Notes: generated by a model from the sequence alone, not told the origin. A DNA stretch of 40,000 nt from Chrysomallon squamiferum (GCA_012295275.1 CM022677.1:356305-396304); one strand, 5' to 3'. Positions 1 to 10,281 are shown, counted from the stretch's first letter. Numbers and translations are program-made.

Positions 1-6
1 CTATTA

Positions 7-104
<98 letters not shown>
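1..104. repeat. (CTA)n / (TTA)n microsatellite
   Basis: A block of CTA/ACT triplets runs directly into TTA triplets. The same two-part array sits at the same place in the other composites (12450-12556 and 29670-29764), always followed by the same stretch ending in an AC repeat and the word catggcgctttc. It is therefore a fixed part of the composite rather than a random microsatellite. Confidence 0.9.
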
Positions 105-105
<1 letters not shown>

Positions 106-159
106 GTATAGTACAGTACCGTAGATGCACAGACACACACACACGCATGGCGCTTTCTT

Positions 160-255
160 TCTTTCTTTCTTTCTTTGAGTAGAAGAAGAAGAACAAGAAG
201 ATCGAATACTGCCAGCGCTTTATTTTTATTTTTTTATTTCTTTTTTTTTTTTTTT

Positions 256-312
<57 letters not shown>

Positions 313-394
313 CCTCATATTTTTATCTTTCTTTTTTTTTCATGTTTTTATATTTTATTTTATTTATTTTTTTTTATTTATTATTTTTTCATCA

Positions 395-436
<42 letters not shown>

Positions 437-440
437 TTTT
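160..440. repeat. T-rich low-complexity tract with TTTC and TTA repeats
   Basis: TTTC tetramers, then about 100 bases of almost pure T (roughly 240-312), then TTTA and TTA triplets up to about 435. The long open frames across it encode only F, Y, I or K runs and are not genes. Such tracts vary in length between the three composites and probably change by slippage. Confidence 0.9.
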
Positions 441-485
441 TGCTATCGTCATCGTTATTTAGCGCACGCAATAAGAACAACAAAG

Positions 486-492
486 ATAAATA
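486..492 (+). promoter_or_regulatory. TATA-like box of 5S copy 1
   Basis: ATAAATA lies at -30 to -24 from the 5S start. It is at the identical distance in all three copies and C is at -1. External TATA-like elements near -25/-30 are known for 5S genes of several invertebrates. The surrounding 40 bases are nearly identical among copies. Confidence 0.6.
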
Positions 493-515
493 GACCTCGG
501 TTCGTTAAAGCGATC

Positions 516-633
516 GTCTACGGCCACACCACGTTGAAAACACCGGTTCACGTCCGATCACCGAAGTTAAGAAACGCAAGGCTCGGACAGTACTTGGATG
601 GGTGACCGCCTGGGAACACCGAGTGCCGTAGAC
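516..633 (+). rRNA. 5S ribosomal RNA gene, copy 1 (three substitutions; possibly decaying)
   Basis: This 118-nt sequence matches animal 5S rRNA: it starts GTCTACGGCC, has the core GATCACCGAAGTTAAG and the strongly conserved TACTTGGATGGGTGACCGCC, and ends GCCGTAGAC. The first and last nine bases pair perfectly. It differs from the majority of the three window copies at position 35 (T to A), 57 (C to A) and 64 (G to A); the last two fall in or at the edge of the A-box region of the internal promoter. It may therefore be weaker than copy 3 or a pseudogene. 5S rRNA is made by RNA polymerase III and joins the large ribosomal subunit. Unlike ordinary tandem 5S arrays, this gene is embedded in a composite repeat and the next copy is 12.5 kb away. 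Confidence 0.9.
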
Positions 634-636
634 ACG

Positions 637-638
637 CC

Positions 639-676
<38 letters not shown>

Positions 677-762
677 TCTTTCTTTCTTTCTTTCTTACTT
701 TCTTTCTTACTTTCTTCTTTTTTTTCTTTCTTCGTTTCTTTCTTTCTTTCTTTCTTATTTTA
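637..762. repeat. Polypyrimidine (TTTTC / TTTC)n tract after 5S
   Basis: Uninterrupted pyrimidine repeats with rare A follow the 5S gene. Equivalent tracts follow the other two copies (13126-13193 and 30345-30412). Confidence 0.9.
639..643 (+). terminator. Pol III T-run terminator of 5S copy 1
   Basis: TTTTT begins five bases after the 5S 3' end. It is followed by many more TTTT runs, so read-through is unlikely. Confidence 0.65.
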
Positions 763-783
763 AGAGCAACAGCAAGAGCCAAT

Positions 784-945
784 TGACATCGGTAGCGAGT
801 GTGTGCGTGGGCGCAGGTTTTGGAGTGACCGTGTTGTGTATGTCTGATTGTGTGTGTACGTATGTTTGTTATTTCAGAACGCGCCTGTGTGTGTGCGTGT
901 GCGTGTGTGTGCGTGTGTGTGTGCGTGTGCGTGTGTGCGTGCCGG
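784..945 (+). repeat. Foldback-end fragment followed by TG/CG-rich tract
   Basis: At about 784-802 there is the word gacatcggtagcgag, the core of the inverted repeat that ends the foldback elements at 11515-12219 and 28862-29432. It runs into a segment shared with 30434-30540, then a (TGTGCG)n-like tract that leads into module M1. This looks like a partial foldback end absorbed in the composite. Confidence 0.6.
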
Positions 946-1026
946 TTCGAAAAAGGTATCTTCCAACGTAAAATTGAATTGCGGGATCACGACGGCGCGA
1001 TAATTAATGTATTTTCATTTCGATTT
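943..1026 (+). repeat. Module M1 copy a (starts cggttcgaaaaagg)
   Basis: This ~84-bp conserved word is present seven times in the window (943, 1463 degenerate, 11702, 14019, 28244, 30581, 31725), always on the plus strand and in six cases right after a TG/CG-rich tract. Shared landmarks are ttcgaaaa, cttccaa, gaattg, the central cacgacggcgcgat and a final ttttcatttcga. The first bases resemble a Pol III B box (GGTTCGA), but no convincing A box was seen. Confidence 0.7.
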
Positions 1027-1107
1027 TCATTATCATTTTATAAAATGATCATTATTATTATTATTATTATTATTATTGTTGTTGCCATCGTTATCCGAAA
1101 CCATCGA

Positions 1108-1459
1108 CGAATGGAAGATCGAGCCCACTGCCCAGACAGTTTATTCGTCGGTGCCGTGGACTCGGTCTTGCATGCGTTTTTTTTCTTCACTGCAGCAAAA
1201 CTAAAAATCATTTTATTAAACGTATTGAACCCTGTTGAAAAATTTTTAAATAAACCAAAAGAAAAAAAAAAAAAATGCATTTTTTTTTGCAGCACCAAGT
1301 TCAAACTAAATCCATATAGAATGATTTTTGGAATCAAGCACACAAACGTGGCGGCGGCAACTTTGCATCGAATTTAGAGATTATTTTTTTCTCTGGTAAT
1401 TTCGACGACTACACGAAACGAGAATTATTAGAGGGAGATAAGCCGTGTAAGGAAATGAA
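1108..1459 (+). repeat. Conserved block K of the composite, copy 1
   Basis: Unique-looking DNA beginning cgaatggaagatcgagccca and ending near gtgtaaggaaatgaa, with close copies at 13397-13742 and 31062-31408. It is the longest stretch of the composite that is not simple repeat. All three copies carry frame breaks in every frame, so it is unlikely to encode protein. Short A-runs inside vary in length between copies. Confidence 0.75.
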
Positions 1460-1599
1460 AATGAAAAAGATATCTTCCAACGTAAAATTGAATTTATTTA
1501 TCAACGGCGCGATGGTGAATGTTGTTTTTTTTTTTCGATTTTGTTGTTGTTGTTGTTAAATTTTATTTTATCCGGATTGTATTGAGATCAGATCACGGA

Positions 1600-4500
1600 C
1601 TGTCCGAGAATATGACTGTGTGTTTGTTGTTGTTGTGTTTTGGACCCACAGCATGGTTTTTGTTCACTGCATGATGGCTTTACCAAAAAAGATCACAACA
1701 ATTCGGTATACACCGAAAGGTGATTCAAATACGGCCGAATTGTGTGTTTGTTTTTTTTACCCACAGGAATCAAGGCACACAAACGTGGGTTTGTTTGTGT
1801 GATCTTGGGCTATGAAGGCGAATCCTACTCTCCCGTTGTCTGGGTTTTTGGATCCGTCAGTGTAGATGTGCGTGTGTTGTTTGTAGTGGTCGTTTGCTGC
1901 TGCCAAAAAAATGGCTTTTTTGAACGGTGGGATCTCTGTTTTGTCAGTTTCTCTTTTGATCAGGAAAGGTGTGTTTATTGTTGGTTTTGTTTTTTTTTGT
2001 GGTATGCCGGCAGTGGCATTTCCCCTATTCCTGTTTTTATTTTCGATTTCGCTAGCTGTTGTCGGGAAATTCGATAGCAGTAGACTATGCGATTTAAAGA
2101 GTTGTCCTATCCTTTGTTGGTCGGGGACCAGATCCTTGACCGGGTGGTCTGTGTTGAGTGTGTGTATTTTCAGGTTGTATTTTAGTAGCTGCAGTTTTCT
2201 TCTGTATTTTAATGATTGGATGCTGTATTCCGACAGGAGGCTGTCGGATGGTGTTGTGTTTGGCAGGTGGCCGATCACCCTGAGGGCACTTGATTGAATT
2301 GTGTCTAGTTTTTTTAAATAGAGTTTGGGAGCATTCGAGTAAGCCGTGGCTCCGTAGTCGAGCTTGGAGAGAATACACGCTTTGTGTATCAAAATCAGCG
2401 TTGACTCGTTTGCTCCCCAACTGGTTCCGGAAATTAACTTTAGAAGATTGATTGTTTTTTTGCAGGATGCAATTATGTTGTGTATGTGGCATCGGAAGTT
2501 GAAATTTGAATGTCTTTGTTTGTGTTATGACGTTGTTGTCGAGGTTGAGTGTGATCTTGCTGTTGTCTGATTTCTTGTTGAAAAGGAGGCATGTTGTTTT
2601 GGAAAGAGAAATCTTTATGCCCCATTTCAACATCCAGTCGTTTATGTTGTTTAAGTCTTTTTGTATTTGTTTCTGTATTGCTGCGGTCGATCTGCCTGCC
2701 CGCCAAAAGGCGCAGTCGTCTGCAAAGAGTGCTGTATTTATTGGTTCCTTTGGTGGATTTCTGGCGTTGTCTTGTTTGTCGAGTGCTGTGACGATGTCGT
2801 TGATGTAGATGTTGAAGAGTGTTGGCGAGATCACGGATCCTTGTGGGATGCCGTTTTCGATTGTCGTTTTCTCTGAGGTGTGACAGTTTACTTTGACTGC
2901 TATGGTTCTGTTGTTAATAAAGTCTTTGATAAAGTTGAACATGTTGCCTTTGATGTTGTTGTTGATTAATTTAACGAGCAGTCCTTCCCTCCATACCATG
3001 TCGAATGCTTTTTCAATGTCTAAAAAAACTGCTATGACTTTTTTTGATTTCCTAAAAGATTGGTTGATGGATGTTTGCAGGCAGGTGATCTGGTTGTTTG
3101 TGCTGTGTTTCTTCCTGAAGCCGCTTTGAAATTTGCTGATTAAATTGTTGTCGTTTAAATGCTGGTTCAGGCGTGTGTTGATCATTGTTTCCAATGTTTT
3201 GCACATGTGTGACGTCAGCGTGATCGGCCTGTAGCTGTTGGGTAGTGAGTGATCTTTGTGTGGTTTGGGCAAGCTGAAACACTCGGCGTGTTTCCAGTTT
3301 GTTGGAATCTTGCCGGTGGTCCATATTGCGTTGTAAAGATCGAGTATGACGAGTAGTGTTTCGTCTGGTAGGTGTTGTAGTATTGTGTAGCTTATTTTAT
3401 CTGGCCCCGTGGCTGTACTTTTCTTGTTTTTGAGTGCATGTTTTAATTCGCTGATGTTGAATAGTTGATTGTATTTCATGTTTTCTGTGTCTGCGGAGTG
3501 TTCACCGATTGCTTGGTTGTCCAGTGGTTTCTTTGCGAATTTCAGTGGGAAGTTCGAATTGCTGCTGGACTTGGCGAAGGTTTGGCTGAGTAGGTCTGCT
3601 TTTTGCTTGTCGGTGAATGCGATGTTGTTTTTGCCGAGAGTGTTGATTCTGTGGGTTTTTTTGCCTTGGATGTTTTTTACTTTGGCCCACATGTCTTTGA
3701 CTGATGTTTTGTGGTCGATGTTGTTGCAAAAAAGTTCCCAGTGTTCTTGTTTCGCTGTGAGTATTAGGTTAGAAACTTCTTTTTTTGATATTTTATATTT
3801 TTCGTGCGTAGAATGATTTCTGTCTTTTTTGTATTGTCTTCTGTATTTGTTTCTCTCTTTGCATTTCTTTTCTATGCGTTCCGTCCACCAGGGAGTGGAT
3901 ATTTTGCCGGTGCATTTTCTGGTTTTGGGTATGTATCTGATTGCAATGGCGTGTATCGTGTTGGTGAGTGATGCGCGGTAGGCGTCGATGTCGTTGGGGT
4001 TCTGCGTGTTGATGTTTCTGCATGCTTTGTAGAAGCCTTCCCAGTCCGCTTTGTTGAAGTTCCATTTCGGTGTGAAGATGGATCTGTCCGAGAAGGTGTT
4101 CTTGCTGTTGTAGTTGGTGAGTATCGGGTGGTGGTCGCTGTTTAGCTCATCGAGCACTTGCCATTCGGAGAGCGCTGCGATGTCCTTACTTGTGAATGTT
4201 ACATCAATGGCGGTTTGGCCACCATTGATGTCGCTGGTGTATGTGAATGTTCCGTCGTTCAAACAGACCAGCTGGTTTTGCTCTAGGAAATCTTCGAGGA
4301 CGATTCCAGGGCTGTCGTCTGTCGAGCCACCCCATAGGGTGTTGTGACAGTTGATATCGCCCACTATAATGACCTTGTTGTTTGTTGTGATCATTTTGTT
4401 TAAGTCGTGGGTTTGAATGGTGTGTAGTGCGGGAGTGGGTGGGCTGTATACGTTAATTATGTCGATGTTTTGATTGTTGTCTACTGTGATACTTAATATT

Positions 4501-4800
4501 TCTATGTTGGCGTGAACTTTGGCTTGGTTCAGCTTGGTGTGTGGAATGTCTTGTTTGACGAGAGTCATGATGTCTCCCCGGGTGCTGTTGTATCTGTTGA
4601 CGTAATGACTTTGGTACCCGGGGACCTTAAAGGTTTTTGTTGTTTTGTTGTTTTTGTTGGAATGTCCCAGCCATGTTTCTTGAATACATATTATGTCCGG
4701 TGTGTTTGTAGTGGAGGCCAGGAAGTGTAGTAATTCGTCTCCGTGGCCTGTTGAGTGAAGCCTTTAGCGTTCCATTGAAGAACGGAGAGGCCTGTGTTCT
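1600..4800 (-). pseudogene. LINE family 1 ORF2: endonuclease-RT-RNase H polyprotein, frameshifted
   Basis: This is the enzyme that nicks target DNA and reverse transcribes the element RNA. The endonuclease begins at about 4795 with LQWN, followed after a frameshift near 4757 by IQETW. From 4568 an 824-codon frame stays open: GDIN (residues 70-73) and SDHHP (144-148) of the endonuclease, then RT motifs FLDIEKAFD (catalytic D517), ENGIPQGSVISPTLF (571-585) and FADD (615-618). Near residue 690 (about 2498) the correct reading shifts to another frame, which continues through the thumb/linker to the RNase H start, YTDGS at 1850-1864. The frame breaks again near 1780 and the domain stops at the junction. 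ORF2 upstream coding appears to overlap the ORF1 end. At least three frameshifts make it inactive as written. Confidence 0.88.
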
Positions 4801-4862
4801 TGGTGTGCTTATCGTGAAGAGTTTGTAAATGGCTGTTACTGTTTGTTTTGTTTTGTTTTTGT

Positions 4863-5929
4863 TCACTGTTGTTTTGTGTTTGTGGAATTTCTCCTGTCTG
4901 TGTGTAGTTTTAGTCTTTTGTCGTTTGTGTGTATTTTGAAGCCCAGGCTGTCTTCAATTATTTGGGCTACTGTGTGTTCCAAATTGGCGTCGTCATTGCC
5001 GTTTCCTTGATTGGTTCTGATGTTTTGAAGCTCTATCAAGAGGCAGACAATGATTTTATGGATTTCTGCGATCCTGACCTCCTTGTCCAGATTGTCTGTC
5101 GGTTTGTTGTTGTGTTGGTCCATTTTTTCCATGATGGTTTTGGTTTTTTGTTCCATTTTCTGGCATTTTTTGTTGATATTTTGTAAGATTTTGTTGTCTC
5201 TCCTGTTGTGTTCAAAGTTGTTGTTTGCTTTTATTTTGGCTGGGCACATCTTGTAGTGTGATTCGTGTGGCCCCTGGCAGTTTGCGCATTTTGCCAGAGA
5301 CCGGCATAGGCCTGAGTTTCTGTGGTGATTTCCACCGCAGAAACTACACGTTAAATGTTTCGGGTTGTGTCTGTGGGTGCACTGGTTTGTGATGTGCCCC
5401 CATTTCTGACAGTGGCCGCACTTGGGCAACTGCGGCCTCATTTCTGCCAGTGTATATTTGTAGCCATTGGTCATGTTGTGTTCGTTAATTTGCTGTTAAA
5501 CGTCAGTGTGGTCCAGTAATTTCGCTTTTTCCACATTTCCACACCGACTAGTGTTGAATTTGTTTGTTGTACTAGTTCTTTGTTGAACATTTCAAAGAAA
5601 TCTAGTTTGTTTGAATAGGGGTAATAAAAACCCAAATCTTTTGAAATGTATTTATATATTGTTGTATCTTTTGCTTTTGTTGTTTGTTTAGGTTGATGTT
5701 GTTGTTGTTTCGTAATTGGTAGTTGTTTTGGCTGTTGTTGTGTGAGCAGTGTTTTTCTTGGTTGTGGTGAGGGTGTTTTTTTCTGTGTCTGTTTTGTGTC
5801 AGGGATTATTTTTGGTAAAACCCTGACAACAAATGTTTCGTCCCAGATGGTAATGTTGGGACCGATTGTTTTATGTGTTTTTGTATATACTTCGAAGTAG
5901 ATTTCTTTTCCGTTTTTATTATTGTTCAC
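4863..5929 (-). pseudogene. LINE family 1 ORF1 (gag-like RNA-binding protein), one frameshift
   Basis: Two frames meet at 5471-5474. The upstream part (5471-5929, 152 residues) has a Q-rich middle and ends with TTLTFNSKL. The downstream part (4863-5474, 203 residues) carries three zinc knuckles at residues 19-32 (C-x2-C-x4-H-x4-C), 43-57 and 63-77. In I-type ORF1 proteins the phrase before the first knuckle follows a similar threonine/leucine-rich strand, so the two frames are read as one protein broken by a small indel. The product would bind element RNA into a ribonucleoprotein. A coiled-coil-like, Asn/Gln-rich tail follows the knuckles. Confidence 0.8.
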
Positions 5930-6008
5930 TTTTGTTGTTTTGTCAATAATGTGTATTTGCGCTTCTAGTAAGTAGCGCCAATTTCTGTCGATGTTTATAT
6001 GATTTTGT

Positions 6009-6338
6009 TTATGTACTACGATGGTGGTTCGGCTGTGGTTGTGTGTTTTTTTTTTTTTTTTTTTTTTTCCAAGCGTTTTGTTCGCTTTCGTCTTCCGAGT
6101 CTGTTTCCCGTAGCCTTGCCAAAATGTGTAGATTTCTGTTGATAATTTTTTGTTCCTCTGTTACTTCTGTCTCCGAATGGATGTGTTGGACTGTGTTGTC
6201 GTTTTTTTTTTTTTTTTTTTTGTTGTGTGTTTTTTCGACGGAGCTAGGGCTCCTGTCCCTGGGTCGTTTTGGAACTCTAGTTTCCATCTCTGAATTATCT
6301 GTTCCTGAGCTGTAAATTTTCATGTTTTTTGTTGCCAT
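6009..6338 (-). pseudogene. Probable N-terminal part of LINE family 1 ORF1 (lysine-rich)
   Basis: A 109-residue frame with two lysine runs, each encoded by a homopolymer T tract on the plus strand (about 6047-6069 and 6203-6222), an acidic stretch (TDSEDESE) and the phrase PKRPRDRSP. It lies just upstream of the zinc-knuckle ORF1 on the same strand and would give a basic, disordered N-terminus. The A/T homopolymers are likely places for the frameshift that separates it from the next ORF1 segment. It could also be an independent small ORF. Confidence 0.5.
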
Positions 6339-6450
6339 GTTTGTCGTGTAAATGGATGGGTTGTTGTTGTTTTGTTGTTATTGTTTCTTTGTTTTTTTGT
6401 TGTTTTTAAATATATAGACATTTCTATATTAATTCAAAAAAAGACTAAAG

Positions 6451-6702
6451 CTAACGCAACTCACTTTCAGATCGAGATAAAGATAAGATATATCGGTTAT
6501 TTAAGATACCGGAAAGTAAAAGACAAAAGACGAACAAACAGTTAAAAAAAAAAAAAAAAGAAATAAAAGTAACAATAATACAAAAGTCTACAAATAATAT
6601 AAATAAGAATTTAAGTCTAAATAAATAAAGAAAATGGTACAGTATCTTTTTCGTTTCTGAATTCCGCTCAGTAAGCACAATCCGTCCGTTAGTATTCTTC
6701 AC
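6451..6702 (-). other. Small open frame conserved in both F copies, unrecognised
   Basis: An 83-residue frame whose first ~25 residues (KNTNGRIVLTERNSETKK) are identical in the partner frame at 32399-32596; the remainder is hydrophobic and ends in poly-F from an A-run. Conservation may only reflect recent duplication. It lies directly 5' of LINE copy A on the same strand, so it may be the LINE leader or the flank. No known domain was recognised and coding status is doubtful. Confidence 0.2.
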
Positions 6703-7691
6703 AGCTTCTCTTCCGGGCTTGCACCATGTCGACCATCACGGTGGAGAGTCTGTTGTGAGATATTCGATCTCGTTCAAAACGCGTGCCGCTACTTATACAC
6801 CAATAGCTACAGCTCTGCAGATAGCCTTTCTGAATTTACGTTGAAGCTTTTAATACCAATTTTCAGTTACTTAAACCCCAGTGTTTCTTAGTTTAATAAA
6901 TAACGGAACTTCCCCTAATTATATAAAACAGCTTCTTAATAGACCGTGCACATCTGCATACGCTCTGCTATTTAGTTTTTGTGTATTTAACCCTATTTTC
7001 TGTCATTAATTACGTAAAGAGTTAAGGACTGTAAAAATATGAATTATAAACATGATTATACAACATAACTAAATAAATATTATCGTAATAAAATAAGATA
7101 TTTAAGATAAAATGTAGCAGACATTCTACTTTAAGGGGCATATAAAAATAAAATGAAAACTGGTTTGCTTTATGACTGCAGATGAATGAAACTGGCTGAT
7201 GGTATAAATCGGGTAATTTTACAATGCGTGTTAATTAGAGTATGTTCAAATACTGCTGTTCAGAAATGTGTTATGATGGTTCACTGTGGAGTGTTATAAA
7301 GAGACGACTGTCACGTGGCTCACACCTTTAAACACCTTGGATGTTTTATTAAGGCTCAGTGTACGGTAACAAGGTGCTTTAATGGCCACCTAACTAGGAA
7401 TATAAACGCTAAAATGAGAGCAAACTATATAAATCAGTAAGTCTACCTATCCACTTTAAGGTTTACATTAATTATTTTATTATGATATACAGGTGACTTG
7501 ATAATAATACATTACAAAACATACGTTTAAATCATTTTGATTAATGATACGAGTAAGGTTATAAAGGGAACCAACACAAAATAAGAATCTGCACGGAGGA
7601 AAGATTAAAACCTTAAATTTTTGGTTTATGTTACTGACACAGGTTAATTGCACATTACACCCTATCAAAATAAGAATAGACAATTGCTTAC

Positions 7692-7786
7692 CATACTCGT
7701 CCGTAAAGAAAATGTCATTCGAAAACATTTGGTTTCCCAGCCTGACTGAATTCTCGTCTTCACCGTTTCCTTCGCTTACTTCTCTC
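7692..7786 (-). other. Candidate internal exon (95 nt), unrecognised
   Basis: On the minus strand an acceptor (TTTTAG before 7786) and a donor (GTAAGC after 7692) enclose a 95-nt open stretch, reading 31 full codons with ordinary composition (begins REVSEGNGEDENS, ends FFTDEY). It lies in the 1.2 kb present only in F copy 1. No family was recognised, and an exon by chance cannot be excluded. Confidence 0.3.
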
Positions 7787-7854
7787 CTAAAAGTTACTAA
7801 AAGCCAGCCTTTTTTAATAACAACGCCATGGAGTTGAAAAATTTGCGGAAACAA

Positions 7855-8930
7855 TAAAAAGAGCGATGTGATTGTAGTAATAATTAAAGTTAAGCAATTT
7901 CAATTCCATAGCTTAAAATAAAAGAGCGGATGTGATTTGAAGTAACAATTAAAGTTAAGCAATCTGAATTCCGTGACACTATATCAACATTATGACAGAA
8001 ATTTGGTAGTAAATAACTAACTGTTAGTATATACAGTTACTAATAAGACTGCAAACAGAGTGGGAAAAGACACCCAGATACTGTTTCGCTTAATTTTGAC
8101 AATTGTTTTCTTTCTTTTTTTAAACTACGCAGGATTTGATGACATTCTACACAAACATGCCAGCACATCAATAATTTTTATTATTAATAACCATCTACTT
8201 TCTCTCTTCAAGAATTTAAATTTTAATAATATCTTCCTGTCATATGATGTCATTCCAGATTTTTTTTTTTTAATTTGTCCTTATTATTATGTATTATCTT
8301 TGTTGTTGTTTGTTTGTTCGATTTAACCGTTTCGATAATCCATTTGGTGTCCAAAAGTTGTTCCAAAATATTGATAAAGTCACACATAAAAAAAGGAACC
8401 TCAAATCTGCGACGAGGGCATTTTACATAACCAATAAACTAATGTTTACAAATCGTATGTAATTTTTACAGACATACAGACAAACAGTGAAATACCTAAA
8501 TGGAGAAGTTCTGATATCATGGCAACATCATGTGTATATCGTCTGCTGGGCTGCGAGAGAATTACAACTTTTGTGTTTTCCACATCTGGTATCAAATGAA
8601 GTGGTATCACTTCTCCCCATCTTAATATGTGCCAAATAAATAAATAAATAAATACAAGAAAATGAAATTTAAAAGAAAAAATTGTATGACTCTACTTTAC
8701 AAGAGTATTAATAAATAATGTCAGTTTTGGGATAAAATATATAGAAACATTTCTATATAATATATTATAAATAGGATTGCAAATAAATATATAATGTTTA
8801 TGTACTGTACGTTTCGAAAACGGCATATTGTGGGTCCTCAGCCTTTTGTGAGCCTTTGCATTAATCGAAAACATATATCAATAACTATATTTTTATAGGA
8901 TAATGTTTTCTTGCTTCAGTATTATTAGTC
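7855..8930. other. AT-rich DNA without recognised gene
   Basis: AT-rich sequence with short repeats, including two near copies of ttaaagttaagcaat (about 7887 and 7951) and an (AAAT)n run at 8636-8655. From about 8631 it matches F' again (33550 onward). No exon with good signals was found. Confidence 0.5.
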
Positions 8931-9040
8931 GTTGGAGTAGCCGTATGGGTCAGTGCTGAGATGCGTGTGTGCGAGGTCAGCGCTGATGATGACAACAACA
9001 CGCTTTGGCGCGTCTTCCAAATACCTGTATAACTCAGCAC
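8931..9040 (-). pseudogene. LigB-type dioxygenase-like exon remnant, truncated
   Basis: This is a copy of the exon at 35955-36085. It keeps the acceptor (TTTCAG before 9040) and reads ADLYRYLEDAPKRVVVIIS then ADLAHTH and DPYGYSN. The 3' part of the exon and its donor are missing because a ~2.1 kb deletion relative to F' joins it to unrelated DNA near 8930. It has lost all downstream coding sequence here, so it is a pseudogene fragment. Glu to Lys in the APERV phrase is the visible coding change. Confidence 0.75.
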
Positions 9041-9865
9041 CTGAAATTGATACACAGACAGGTAAAAGTTTAATTAATGACGCAAATACCAACTTGTTAT
9101 TTAGGCAGTTTGCTGTGTGACGTGTTAACGTAAGCTGAATTCAAAGATAATGGTAACAGTTCAAAATTAGACATTTGTGAAACTCAAAATGCAGAACTTT
9201 CGTCAAATTGAAACATTTTACGTAATATTACAAACGTTCATTATGTTGTGATTTGTTCTTTTTTAATCTTAATTACAGTCCATCCTCTTTATAATATTGA
9301 CAGAAACTCTCAGTTAATTTTGGCAATACAAGGAGTTGGGTGATAAGTTTTCTGAGATGCTAACTTAAAGCATTTTAGGTAGTGCCATATGTCATGGTGA
9401 CTAGTCTGAGTGGTATTAGTACCTGAAAGGGTGCAGACTATAATAGCATCACGTGACAAGGTGTTAATTATCTCAGACAGCTTAACTATTACATGACTAT
9501 TCTGTATCCAGAAGAGAACAATAACACAAACACGAATTCATGGATAATTGTTTTATATAATATATATATATGCTGTTTACACAAATTAACCCTCAAGAGT
9601 AATATATAGTTACATAGTTAAATCGTACGATTCGACGATACGTTATCAAAGCAAAGAGCGTTGACAAATAATACAAAATCAATTCAGCCCAGTTGGTTAC
9701 TTGATCTTTCTAAATAATCTTTTAATTATTAAAATACGTTATCTTTGTTTTTATAAACGTAAGCACCACAGAATAACACTATGAAAAATTCAACTGTAAT
9801 AGATTTAGCTATCTTCAATCATTCAAGATGTATGTTACCTATACAAAACATTAAAACATAATTAC

Positions 9866-9940
9866 CATTGTCTGCGTTTTCCTTTGTCTTGTGCAGACAA
9901 AGACTCTCAAGGATGACACTGATCAAAGAGATCTCGTTCA
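9866..9940 (-). pseudogene. Upstream exon remnant of the LigB-type gene, copy 1
   Basis: On the minus strand this reads NEISLISVILESLCLHKTKE then NADN and ends AATG before a GTAATT donor. The split glycine codon continues correctly into the next exon (ends at 9040). The same exon is at 36889-36945, where the first part is altered. The upstream boundary is uncertain: a pyrimidine-rich stretch with CCATT repeats precedes it. The phrase fits the region before the conserved ADLAH segment in LigB-type proteins, but the assignment rests mainly on splice phase and adjacency. Confidence 0.5.
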
Positions 9941-9949
9941 ATGGAATGG

Positions 9950-10265
9950 AATGGAAAAAAATTAACGTGCTAATCAGAGCAAGCTGTTGTGAAGCACGTC
10001 TGCGACGGCCACGCTTTCTGACAGGTCAGCGGGCGTGTCCGTCGCAGAAAAGTGTTTTGGGTAGTGAAAAGAATTGGTTCTCGCCACGATTGCAGGACAC
10101 AAGGGAGTGTCCAGCATATCGGATCGTGACGAGTCGGTACCGATGTTTCGCAGCCGCAATTCGCCCCCTGTGGTCTCCGGCACAATCTCTCAGCCATCAC
10201 CGGGTCCGTGTTGTTTGCCGTCCTGGTTGTTCTGCTCTTCGCTGCTGTTGTTGTTTCTTTTTCTG
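9950..10265 (-). other. Unassigned GC-richer segment with a small open frame
   Basis: This ~315-bp segment between flank F and the LINE 3' end is clearly GC-richer than its surroundings and is not repeated elsewhere in the window. On the minus strand it has a 69-residue frame (9974-10183, starts MPETTGGELRLRNIG, ends VLHNSLL) with ordinary amino-acid use. It could be the leader of another LINE copy, the LINE 3' UTR, or a host exon. No domain was recognised. Confidence 0.3.
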
Positions 10266-10281
10266 TTTAAAAAAAAAAAGT

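Larger units (their letters stand above)
1..1570 (+). mobile_element. 5S-carrying composite repeat, copy 1 (5' end outside window)
   Basis: This is the first of three copies of a protein-less composite (others at 10933-14126 and 28086-31839). In order it holds a CTA/TTA microsatellite, a short conserved stretch (about 105-230), long T-rich DNA, a 5S rRNA gene, a polypyrimidine tract, a TG/CG-rich tract, module M1 (943-1026), a conserved block (1108-1459), a degenerate M1 and then the junction with a LINE at 1571. No open frame here looks like a protein; the frames are translations of simple repeats. Compared with copy 3 it lacks the 30870-31010 type segment and module M2. That it is mobile is inferred from the direct repeat seen around copy 2. 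Confidence 0.6.
1571..6400 (-). mobile_element. LINE family 1, copy A (I/Nimb-type non-LTR retrotransposon, 3' truncated)
   Basis: On the minus strand the element reads ORF1 (basic region, three zinc knuckles), then ORF2 with an AP-type endonuclease, reverse transcriptase and the first half of an RNase H. It ends at 1571 within the RNase H, at the junction with the 5S composite; the remaining RNase H and 3' end of such an element lie at 10265-10932. Zinc-knuckle ORF1 plus a C-terminal RNase H places it in the I group; Nimb elements of snails have this layout. The exact 5' end is not visible and is somewhere between 6338 and about 6470. Several frameshifts make this copy non-autonomous. Confidence 0.88.
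6473..9950. repeat. Duplicated flank F, copy 1 (pairs with 32371-36950)
   Basis: From the word cgagataaagataagatata at 6473 this region is a direct copy of 32371 onward, at high identity but with large gaps. It has about 1.2 kb (7455-8631) that F' lacks. It lacks about 190 bp (33046-33232 in F') and about 2.1 kb (33893-35975 in F'). Matching stops near 9950/36950 after the repeated word ggaatggaatgg. Apart from dioxygenase-like exon remnants and one candidate exon, the DNA is AT-rich without recognisable genes. Confidence 0.88.

Noticed and set aside
501-512. tRNA-type B box (ggttcg) upstream of the 5S gene
   Set aside because: Only six bases fit, it is outside the 5S, and no A box or cloverleaf is present.
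175-605. Long frames with poly-F, poly-Y and poly-I
   Set aside because: They are translations of T-runs and TTA triplets, and similar frames appear in every simple-repeat block.
1757-2297. Plus-strand frames opposite LINE ORF2
   Set aside because: Antisense shadows of the reverse transcriptase/RNase H coding region.
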